DNA of 64,000 nt, from contig JBALVI010000004.1 in the NCBI GenBank assembly GCA_036961205.1, positions 124,001 through 188,000 on the forward strand. The letters run 5' to 3'. The position numbers were made by a program, and so were the translations under genes. The notes under the pieces were generated by a model. That model made no database searches. It was not told where the DNA came from and worked only from the letters and a program-made list of their open reading frames with translations. The DNA comes from CALJFL01 sp036961205. Its GTDB lineage: Bacteria; Pseudomonadota; Gammaproteobacteria; Pseudomonadales; Halieaceae. How positions within the stretch are numbered: the first letter of the stretch is position 1; each line of letters opens with the position of its first letter. Shown here in pieces: positions 25,002 to 32,758 of this stretch.

Positions 25002-26177
25002 TTATATTGCACCTTCGGCCCGCAATGTAGTTAGTTCGTCCGCCGAGCAGCCCAAATTGGCCAATATCGACTCGGTGTGTTCACCCACTTCAGCAAGTCC
25101 AAACTGCACGCCACCCGGTTCATTACGGAATTTAATGGGAATGCCCATATGATCATTCCCCTGTTCATCCCGTACCCGCATTTCCCTGGCCCAAACATGC
25201 TCTGTATCCCATGCTTCGTCCAGCGTCATTACTGGCATCCAGCAAATGTCCCTACCTTCAAACCAGGCCTCCCATTCCGATCTGCTGCGCTGTTTGAAGG
25301 TATCCCTTAAAAAAGCGATAGCCTCATGATGCCCTTGTCCGGCTGGCCCCGAAACAACCTCGACAAATTCCGGACAACCCAGGCCATTGAACAGTTCCTC
25401 GACAAATTTACGCTCACCACCCCCTAGCGCAATGTGATTACCGTCACTGAGCTCATAGATATTCAGCATGGCATTACCCCCATGCGTGCGCTCCTGTAAG
25501 CGGTCTGGAGTCTGACCTGCACTGAAAACCGGCCCAACGATATTGGGAGAAGCATTAAGTACCGACTCAAACATGCTGATATCGATATAGTCGCCCTCGC
25601 CCGAGGTGTGTCGGCGGTAAAGCGCCATCATGATGCCGCCAAAGGCCAGGTGTGAGGACAACATATCGGAGATGGCAACACCGATGATCGCCGGGCCAGA
25701 GTCATCGGATGGTGACCTGGTCAAGCTCAAAACGCCGGCGGCAGCGACAGCAGCTGTGTCGTGTGCGGGTTTATCCCGCCACGGCCCATCCTGGCCAAAT
25801 GCAGAGAGTGAGCAATAAACGATTTTGGGGTTAATGGCGCGAATTACGTCGTAATCAATGCCCAAGCGCTTCATTACTCCGGGCCGAAAGCTCTCAATGA
25901 ACACATCAGCGGTGGCTGCCAGCTCAAGCAGCAGTTCTTTAGCTCTCGGGCTCTTCAGGTTCAGGGTCAGACTTTCTTTTCCGCGCTGGGTGGTGCGGAA
26001 CATCACCGTGCTTTCACCCTGGGTCCAGGGGAAGAACTGGCTAGAGCGAGTCGGCTCGGGTGAAGCCGGATTCTCGACCTTGATTACACGGGCTCCGTGG
26101 TCTGCCATCATCAAAGATACTGCAGGCCCGGGAAGAAAAAGAGACAGATCAATTACGGTTAAACCTTCCAACTTCAT
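25002..26177 (-). CDS. CaiB/BaiF (family III) CoA-transferase 3
   Basis: From the ATG at 26177 (GAGAA seven bases before it) the protein has 391 residues; a TTG start at 26282 would add a 35-residue tail unlike the family. It has LEGLTVIDLSLFLPGPAVS, MMADHGARVIKVENP and the catalytic Asp in GVAISDMLSSH (D171). It is the third, distantly related member in the window. It is divergent from the SDR gene and upstream of the TonB gene on the same strand. Confidence 0.91.
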   Translation of the reverse strand: MKLEGLTVIDLSLFLPGPAVSLMMADHGARVIKVENPASPEPTRSSQFFPWTQGESTVMFRTTQRGKESLTLNLKSPRAKELLLELAATADVFIESFRPGVMKRLGIDYDVIRAINPKIVYCSLSAFGQDGPWRDKPAHDTAAVAAAGVLSLTRSPSDDSGPAIIGVAISDMLSSHLAFGGIMMALYRRHTSGEGDYIDISMFESVLNASPNIVGPVFSAGQTPDRLQERTHGGNAMLNIYELSDGNHIALGGGERKFVEELFNGLGCPEFVEVVSGPAGQGHHEAIAFLRDTFKQRSRSEWEAWFEGRDICWMPVMTLDEAWDTEHVWAREMRVRDEQGNDHMGIPIKFRNEPGGVQFGLAEVGEHTESILANLGCSADELTTLRAEGAI

Positions 26178-26312
26178 AATATTCTCGCGCAGGTGAATTT
26201 TGGTGGATAAGAATTCCAGAAGACCGAACTGCTCAGTGAAATACTTCGACCGGTGGCTTAATTCTGGATTGGCTTGACTCAATGCGCCGCCAGTGTAACT
26301 GTCACCTGACTA

Positions 26313-26327
26313 AAATATCCAACATTT
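26313..26327. promoter_or_regulatory. Degenerate regulon-like site
   Basis: AAATATCCAACATTT resembles the operator flanks (AAATGTCCGAACATTT) with a lost base in the centre. It lies between the divergent CoA-transferase 3 and SDR genes. It may be a weak or decayed site. Confidence 0.25.
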
Positions 26328-26351
26328 ATAACGCATTAGGAATATCACTCT

Positions 26352-27116
26352 ATGACCATAACGACAGACCTCTGCGGTAAAGTTGCGCTAGTGACCGGCG
26401 CCTCATCGGGCATTGGCCGTGGCGTAGCAATTGCGTTGGCCAACGCTGGCTGCCATGTGTTCATTAACTTTCCACCCGGCGAGGGCAGCGAGGCTGCTGC
26501 GAAGGTACAAGCCAGCATTCAAGCCGACGGCGGCAAAGCGTCACTGGCACCGGCAGACGTGAGTAATGAGACAGACGTCCAAAAAATGTTCGACGCTGTG
26601 ATGGCAGGAGCTAGCCGACTCGACATTCTGGTCAACAATGCAGGAATCGCGCGCTCAGCTCCTATAGAGGAGATCACGCTCACAGATTGGCAGGCTGTTA
26701 TGGGCGTGCATGTCACGGGCACCTTCTTATGTACCAGAGCGGCACTACCGATAATGTATCAACAAGACTCGGGACGAATTATTAACACCGCATCGCAACT
26801 GGCTTACAAGGGCGCGCCCGGATTCGCCCACTATACCGCAGCAAAAGGCGCGATTTTGTCTTTTACCCGAACACTCACTTTAGAAATCGGCGATCGCAAT
26901 ATAAGCGCCAATTGCGTGGCGCCAGGGGCTACCCTGACGCCGATTTTGGAAGATGTTCCAGAAGAGATCCTCGACGGGATACGTCAGGCTATACCGCGCG
27001 GCAAGCTGGCTGAAGTTGACGACATCGTGGGCGCATATATTTTTCTTGCCAGCGATGACGCCGCACACTTTCGCGGCCAGTGCCTTAGCCCCAACGGCGG
27101 TGACGTATTTCTGTAG
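26352..27116 (+). CDS. Short-chain dehydrogenase/reductase (SDR)
   Basis: The product has 254 residues with the classical SDR marks: TGASSGIGRG at 15-24, LVNNAGIARS, and the active-site YTAAKGA with an upstream Ser in NTASQLAYKG. The NAD(P)-dependent oxidoreductase probably interconverts an alcohol and a ketone. Near the cofactor motif the text FINFPPGEGS gives no acidic residue straight after the second strand, so cofactor choice is uncertain. It is divergent from CoA-transferase 3. Confidence 0.92.
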   Translation: MTITTDLCGKVALVTGASSGIGRGVAIALANAGCHVFINFPPGEGSEAAAKVQASIQADGGKASLAPADVSNETDVQKMFDAVMAGASRLDILVNNAGIARSAPIEEITLTDWQAVMGVHVTGTFLCTRAALPIMYQQDSGRIINTASQLAYKGAPGFAHYTAAKGAILSFTRTLTLEIGDRNISANCVAPGATLTPILEDVPEEILDGIRQAIPRGKLAEVDDIVGAYIFLASDDAAHFRGQCLSPNGGDVFL

Positions 27117-27127
27117 CCGCCTAAACG

Positions 27128-28042
27128 TTACATATACTCTTTGCGATACCAATCATTGACCTCGTCGCCCGTGGTCAGCCAAACGTCATCATGTTTTGCA
27201 ATGTATTCGAAGGCGCGCTTAAGGTGCTTGAACTTGTTGGGCTGACCAACATGGAAAGTATGCAGGCAAATAGGCATGCAACGGGCGTTGGTAGCACCCT
27301 CTTCATAAAGCACATCAAACTGATCGATAATCATGTCGCCAAAAGCTTCAGGAGAAACACCGACATTCAAAAATGCCGGTATATCATTAAGATCTACCGT
27401 GTAAGGCACTGAAATTAATTGATTTTTTGGCGTATTGAACTTGAAGGGGTGATCGTCTGCCGTATAGTCACAAAGATATTCCACTCCATATTCTTCCAAC
27501 AGCCGCGGCGTGTTATCGGTATGAGTGAGAAAGGGTGACAACCAACCTTTGGTTTTACGTCCCAGGGTTTCTTCCATGGTTTTCAGAACGGCTTCCAGGA
27601 TAGAACGTTCCTTTTCCTCGGCAAGCATGTTCAATGAACCGTCGGCATTGCGCACATTGCCAATAAAGTTAGCTGGCGCATTGTTGATGCCGTGACCAAT
27701 CCAGGCCCAATTGCGTTTTTCACCCTCCTCGATAATCCGCGGGTATTCGCGAATGATATCGCCGTTCAAACAGACCGTGCCGCGCATTCCGAGACTGTCC
27801 ATCATGTCCATCATGCGCCACAAACCGACGCGGTTGCCATAATCACGCCAACCATAATTAAGTGGGTCAGGTGTGAAGCCCGCGGTACCAGGTACTAATG
27901 GGGTACCCGGTACATCTGCGGGAAAGTGTTCAATATTGATATAGGGCATGACCGCTACCCGCTTACCCTCGGGCAACTTGAACGGTTCACGGTCGATAAT
28001 AGGTACATAGTCATAGTGCGGTGACTGGGTTAACTCTGTCAT
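27128..28042 (-). CDS. Polysaccharide deacetylase-fold amidohydrolase (PuuE/cyclic imidase-like)
   Basis: The product has 304 residues and a NodB-type barrel: RVAVMPYINIEHF, LNYGWRDYGNRVGLWRMMDM, GTVCLNGD, AWIGHGINNA, GWLSPFLTHTDNTP and LHTFHVGQP. The RVGLWR segment is typical of the PuuE allantoinase/cyclic imide hydrolase branch rather than of true chitin deacetylases. No signal peptide is present, so it acts in the cytoplasm on a small cyclic amide. It follows amidase 3 by 73 bases on the same strand, which suggests successive ring opening and amide hydrolysis. Confidence 0.85.
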   Translation of the reverse strand: MTELTQSPHYDYVPIIDREPFKLPEGKRVAVMPYINIEHFPADVPGTPLVPGTAGFTPDPLNYGWRDYGNRVGLWRMMDMMDSLGMRGTVCLNGDIIREYPRIIEEGEKRNWAWIGHGINNAPANFIGNVRNADGSLNMLAEEKERSILEAVLKTMEETLGRKTKGWLSPFLTHTDNTPRLLEEYGVEYLCDYTADDHPFKFNTPKNQLISVPYTVDLNDIPAFLNVGVSPEAFGDMIIDQFDVLYEEGATNARCMPICLHTFHVGQPNKFKHLKRAFEYIAKHDDVWLTTGDEVNDWYRKEYM

Positions 28043-28115
28043 ATTTTTTCCCTTTATTTTCTACAGGCGGTTATATTTGATATTGAATGATCACCCAAGC
28101 GATTGATAAATTAAA

Positions 28116-28742
28116 CTATAGGCCATTGAGGTATTCAAGTACCTCAGCCTTGCTGACAACATCACCGTACTTGGCATTGATATCAAACAGATTGGCTTCA
28201 TGAGGTCCGTCATGGCGATCACCTACACATTCACGAACAACAATAGGACGATAACCGTGCTGAACAGCATCCACTGCCGAGGCCCGAATGCAACCCGAGG
28301 TTGTACAGCCAACAAGGATCACGGTATCCGCACCTTGTGCTGCAAGCATAGATGATAACGAGGTACCAAAAAATACACTGGCGTAATGTTTTACGATGAC
28401 GGTTTCACCTTCAGCGGGAACCACTTCCGGGCAAAACTCTGCGTACGGGTTGCCGGGGACAAGATCTTTAAGCACCGGAGCCTTCTGTACCCAGAGGCCA
28501 CCATCCTCGTAATTGTGGGGGTTATACAGTACTCGGGTATAAATAATGGAAACGCCTTTCTCTCGCGCCAGGTCTAATACCTCCGGCACCTCCTTAATGC
28601 ACTCCACAACACCCGGTGCATACAGTGGCGAACCTTCGGTGGTGTAACCCTGCAACAGGTCAATGACGAGAACGACAGCTTTTTTGCCAAATCCCAGTCG
28701 ACCATCCCATACACCTTCGTAATTGTCTTTCGCTTCAGCCAT
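28116..28742 (-). CDS. Isochorismatase-fold amidase 3 (N-carbamoylsarcosine/maleamate amidase-like)
   Basis: The product has 208 residues. The triad is visible as Asp28 in VVLVIDLLQGY, Lys in VIVKHYASVFFG and Cys in VGCTTSGCIRAS. The C-terminal CVGDRHDGPHEANLFDI is also typical of this amidase group. It is most like amidase 1 in the active-site text. It is co-directional with the PuuE-like gene; no TGTCCG operator is seen before it, so it may be regulated separately. Confidence 0.9.
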   Translation of the reverse strand: MAEAKDNYEGVWDGRLGFGKKAVVLVIDLLQGYTTEGSPLYAPGVVECIKEVPEVLDLAREKGVSIIYTRVLYNPHNYEDGGLWVQKAPVLKDLVPGNPYAEFCPEVVPAEGETVIVKHYASVFFGTSLSSMLAAQGADTVILVGCTTSGCIRASAVDAVQHGYRPIVVRECVGDRHDGPHEANLFDINAKYGDVVSKAEVLEYLNGL

Positions 28743-28845
28743 AACGCTTTCCTGTATATTGATGTATTACCAGATAGAGTAGCTCACAATAGAGCGGGTC
28801 GTGTGGAATATTTTTTAACGCCCCCTTAACAGACCAGAGGTCAGC

Positions 28846-29745
28846 TTGCGCGCACAACCAAAGCATTACGAATTGAAATTGCACGACGTCACCCTGTTAG
28901 TTCACGAGTGGGAGGGCCAGGGCGACCCGATACTGATGCTGCACGCTACCGGCTTTCACAGCCGTTGCTGGGACCAGATCATAATGCTGCTACCCAACGC
29001 ACATATCTACGCAGTGGACCTGCGCTTTCACGGAGCCAGCGGTGCCCATGGCAATGTCGATTGGCAGTTGATGGCCCGCGATATAGAACAACTGATTGAC
29101 AGTCTCGACCTGCAGCGAGTACTTGGTGTTGGCCACAGCCTCGGTGGACATCTCGCCGCACGCGTAGCGGCCGAGCGCATCGAGCGCTTTCGTGCATTGG
29201 TGCTGATTGACCCTGTAATACTACCTCGGGACCGCTACGATACTGCGCCCGAGCTCGCCACCATGACTGCCGACATGCACCCGGTCAGCCGCCGTAAAAA
29301 CCAGTGGCGCGACAGTGATGAAATGTTCGAACGTTTTCGCAACAAACCGCCCTTCAACAACTGGCAACCGGAAGTACTGCGCGACTATTGTGCCTATGCG
29401 CTTGTTGAGGTGCCCGGGGAGAGCTATCTCGAACTTGCCTGTGACCCCCTGCATGAGGCGGCCATCTACCTGAACCAGGCGGGTAACAATAAAATTTACG
29501 ACCTGCTGCCGAAGCTACAGCTGCCGATCACCCTGATGCGCGCGCCGGCTGTGGATGCCGCTGCGATTAACCTGTCTGGCTCCCCAACATTCGAGGGGCT
29601 CATCGATCTCCTCCCGCAGGGCAAAGAGATATACCTACCCCACATGAGTCATTTTATCCCTATGGAAGATCCGGAGCTGGTTGCTAAAACTATTGCAGAA
29701 TTAGATGCGCAGACTTCCGCTAGTGGTGTTGAATTTAATGGATAA
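28846..29745 (+). CDS. Alpha/beta hydrolase
   Basis: The product has 299 residues and starts with TTG (AGAGG five bases before); there is no in-frame ATG near. It has a normal nucleophile elbow GVGHSLGGHLAA, an oxyanion-type MLHATGFHSRCWDQ, and a final HMSHFIPMEDPELV. It is probably an esterase or C-C/thioester hydrolase of the pathway. The stop overlaps the start of the decayed N-acetyltransferase gene, so the two were once co-translated. Confidence 0.86.
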   Translation: MRAQPKHYELKLHDVTLLVHEWEGQGDPILMLHATGFHSRCWDQIIMLLPNAHIYAVDLRFHGASGAHGNVDWQLMARDIEQLIDSLDLQRVLGVGHSLGGHLAARVAAERIERFRALVLIDPVILPRDRYDTAPELATMTADMHPVSRRKNQWRDSDEMFERFRNKPPFNNWQPEVLRDYCAYALVEVPGESYLELACDPLHEAAIYLNQAGNNKIYDLLPKLQLPITLMRAPAVDAAAINLSGSPTFEGLIDLLPQGKEIYLPHMSHFIPMEDPELVAKTIAELDAQTSASGVEFNG

Positions 29746-30287
29746 TAGCAACTTTGAAATTCATGCGTCCGCATACCTGCAAAGAATAGGCCTCGCGAGT
29801 CCGGTCACGGATTCTGAAGACGGGCTAACACAACTTCATCGAGCGCAAGCCTATTCTATTCCCTTCGAGAATTTCGATATTCAACTCGGTCTGAATATAG
29901 ACCTATCCCCACAAGCACTTGTTGATAAAATTCTCTATAGCCGGCGCGGTGGTTATTGCTTCGAGCTTAACGGTCTTTTTTTATAGTCACGTCTGGCAGG
30001 ACCTCTACAGCTTCGATTTAAGTCAAGTCTATAAGGCCGATATAGCAATGAGCAATCACTTTACCCGGACAAATCCGGAATCCATTTTCACCCACTCACG
30101 AATTGCGACAATACCTAATGCTGGGGGGCGCGTCTCCTTACTGAATCACACCTTGCGAAGATCTTTGGGAGATATTACCGAGGTGATTGAGCTGGAGCCG
30201 GGCGAAGCCTACATTGACGCTCTAGCTGAAAATTTTGGTATACAGCTCGACAGACCCTATGAATCGCTTTTACCCCTCACGCCATGA
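29738..30287 (+). pseudogene. Arylamine N-acetyltransferase, internal deletion plus frame change
   Basis: The first frame gives the N-terminus of a NAT enzyme (HASAYLQRIGL, RAQAYSIPFENFDIQLG, SRRGGYCFELNGLFL) with the catalytic Cys74, then stops at a T-run near 29980. The second frame resumes with the NAT C-terminal domain (SHVWQDLYSFDLSQVYKADI, NHFTRTNPESIFT, VSLLNHTLRR). About 100 residues that carry the catalytic His and Asp are missing between the two. The change cannot be mended by a single-base correction, so this is a real remnant. It overlaps the alpha/beta hydrolase stop. Confidence 0.8.
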
Positions 30288-30320
30288 CCCCTGCCCTCCC
30301 AATCTGCACAAATACGAGAT

Positions 30321-32465
30321 TCAACTGGCCTTAAGCAGCCCGCGCTCCTCCAGTTCCAGCAACAGCAACTGCTGCACCAAAAATTCTTTGGTGGTTCCTG
30401 GGTTTTCCAGATGGATACGCTCCAGGAAGGGTCGGGCGGCGTCCTCATTACCCTTGTGTAACAGGGCTTTGAAAGCCGAGGTGATAAAATGCCCGGGCTC
30501 TTCACTGAGCGCCCTGATCTTGCGCAGGCTGGCGGCCAGCGCGATCTCCTGGTCAGTTAAGTCCGTACCGAAGGGATAGGCCGGTAGCAAACCGCTGGTC
30601 TGGTGGGGCGCCAACACGCGCTGTATGCGCTCCGGCGTGTTGTCCCGTGCCTCTAGGGGAATGCGGTACTCACGCTCGACCTTGCCGTGCTCCTTGGCGA
30701 ACTCCAGAAGATTATCCTGAAACCGCGAGTCTGCGATATTGATAAGCCGCTTGATGATCTGCGAGTCACTCTGCCCACGCAGGTCTGCGACCCCGTACTC
30801 GGTGACCACCACATCGCGCAGGTGCTTGGGGATAGTCGTGTAACCGTAGAAAGGCACTATATTGGACTGCAAGTGCTTCCCTTCGCCGCGCGTACTGCGT
30901 ATGCAGAGTATGGAGTGTGCTCCCGGCAAGTCCTGGGCCATGGCCACAAAGTTGTATTGCCCCCCTACCCCGCTGATCACAGTGCCATCCTCGAGTGCAT
31001 CCGATGCCACCGAACCATTGAGGGACACAATCATACCGGTGTTGATGAAACGCGCTTTTTGCCGCTGGGCACAATACAGGTGGTAATCCAGCAACAACTG
31101 ATTGGTACGGCGTACGCCGGTCATACAAATCTGTTGCTGACCCTGGGCGTCGAGATCGCGCAGCTTCTGGTAGAAATCTTTGGGGCCGAGAAAGAAACCC
31201 CCGTGTAAGATGCGGCCATGTCGCAGTTCTCGTTCACCGTTGTGGATGAGAGCCTGGCATGTTTCCGCGCTGTCCAGGTCATTGGCAAGGTTATACCCGT
31301 CAACCGACAGTTCATCGCCATCAATACTCACATTGGCAGGGACTATGCCCCAATACTGCAAGTCATCGAGAGCAGCCTGATCCAGTCGTGCCGGAATCAA
31401 CCCTTGCGCCCGACCATAGTCATAAAGGCGCTCATCGATGCAGCTGCTGATTGCGCCGCTGTTAATACCCTGCTGCAGCGCCAGTTGATCGTATACCTTG
31501 CGTTTGACAATACCCTGCTCGATCAGATGCATAACACCGTTGACGAACATCTCCGTGGACACATACAAGCCCTGTTCGAACAGGCCTGAATCCTCCGCCA
31601 GTGAGGTCTCCTGATGTGTTAACCCGACAATAATCTGCCGATACTCTGCGTTGTGCTGCTGGCGCACGATACAGGCATGGGCCAAGGCATCACCCAGTGC
31701 ACCAATACCGATTTGCAGGGTGCCGCCATCGGCAATCAGGGTGCTGGCGTGCAGCGCGGTGGCATAGTCCTGTATAGGCACAGCGGCGTTCGGAACCGCG
31801 AACAGCGTTTTGTTGTACTTGGGGTTACGCACAAGGTAGTCAAATGCATCAGGTGCGATCTGTGCATCGAGCTCCATAAAGGGCATATCGTCGTGGATCT
31901 GCCCTAGCATGACGAAGGGCCGTTCACTCTCTTCAACTTTATCGATCATTTCCAGGGTGAGATCCGGATTACTGGACAAACTCAATTCGAGACCGTTGGC
32001 AGTATCGCGCGCCGCCACTTGCTGCACCAAAACATTAGCCCCAAATGCATACATGTCGCGGGCGATATGGGTGTAGTTACTGGAAATGTAATTTTGCTGG
32101 GCACTGGGCAGGTTTTTCATGGAACCCGCTTTAAAATAGACCTCAGTTAGCTGGATATTGGCCGGTAAACTGCCGGCGCGCTGGGGCTGCATAAAAGCCA
32201 ATTCCTCATAGTCGCCAAACAAGCGCTCCAGAATAGGCCCGGCGAGATTGGCTTCAATATGACTACCCGGTTTTGGGCGCTCCAGACACAGCGCCGTAAC
32301 GAAATGCAGTGAGATGGTCGGGTCGGCCGCCGCCCTGTTATAGAACGCATTGATCAACTGCACCGGCTTGCCCAGCCCCAAAGGAGCGGCGACAATCAGA
32401 TTTTTACCAACGGCGGCAATGGCTTTGTCGACACACTGCTCAACGCTATCCAGAATTTGGCTCAC
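30321..32465 (-). CDS. Acetyl-CoA hydrolase/transferase family protein (long form)
   Basis: The product has 714 residues, longer than the usual 430-550 of succinyl-CoA:acetate or 4-hydroxybutyrate CoA-transferases. The core is clear: QIGIGALGDALA, GVGGQYNFVAMA, and VVVTEYGVADLRGQS with the probable catalytic Glu. Extra sequence lies at the N-terminus, in a middle insertion around residues 330-420, and in a C-terminal helical domain. It moves or removes CoA from small acyl-CoAs. It is not obviously linked by promoter or operator to the regulon. Confidence 0.85.
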   Translation of the reverse strand: MSQILDSVEQCVDKAIAAVGKNLIVAAPLGLGKPVQLINAFYNRAAADPTISLHFVTALCLERPKPGSHIEANLAGPILERLFGDYEELAFMQPQRAGSLPANIQLTEVYFKAGSMKNLPSAQQNYISSNYTHIARDMYAFGANVLVQQVAARDTANGLELSLSSNPDLTLEMIDKVEESERPFVMLGQIHDDMPFMELDAQIAPDAFDYLVRNPKYNKTLFAVPNAAVPIQDYATALHASTLIADGGTLQIGIGALGDALAHACIVRQQHNAEYRQIIVGLTHQETSLAEDSGLFEQGLYVSTEMFVNGVMHLIEQGIVKRKVYDQLALQQGINSGAISSCIDERLYDYGRAQGLIPARLDQAALDDLQYWGIVPANVSIDGDELSVDGYNLANDLDSAETCQALIHNGERELRHGRILHGGFFLGPKDFYQKLRDLDAQGQQQICMTGVRRTNQLLLDYHLYCAQRQKARFINTGMIVSLNGSVASDALEDGTVISGVGGQYNFVAMAQDLPGAHSILCIRSTRGEGKHLQSNIVPFYGYTTIPKHLRDVVVTEYGVADLRGQSDSQIIKRLINIADSRFQDNLLEFAKEHGKVEREYRIPLEARDNTPERIQRVLAPHQTSGLLPAYPFGTDLTDQEIALAASLRKIRALSEEPGHFITSAFKALLHKGNEDAARPFLERIHLENPGTTKEFLVQQLLLLELEERGLLKAS

Positions 32466-32758
32466 TCGTATACCTTTATTGAGAATGAATTGGGAACATA
32501 GGAAATAAACAAGTCCGGATTATAGTATCGACAAGTTAAACTTTCGAGGCCAGAACAATCTGCCCTCTGATCTCAAGTAACCGCCCTGCTCCAATTACCC
32601 AGGGCACTCATCCCAGAGCTCGATGTGACTGTGATTCTACATTCCACCAGTAGATCTTCGATGCACGGTCCGGCACACTGACAGTAGCTGAATGCGTTCA
32701 TCAATTCCTTGACCTACCTCAAGCACGAATCACAGAAAGGGCGGCATAGTTATACCCG

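Noticed and set aside
29919..30287. Possible intact small gene with a membrane-like start.
   Set aside because: Its text from SHVWQDLYSF on is the C-terminal domain of a NAT enzyme, and the first part is out-of-frame NAT sequence; it is the second half of a pseudogene.
32508..32520. AAGTCCGGATTA near the acetyl-CoA transferase start as a further regulon operator.
   Set aside because: Only the central TCCG matches and the dyad symmetry is missing.
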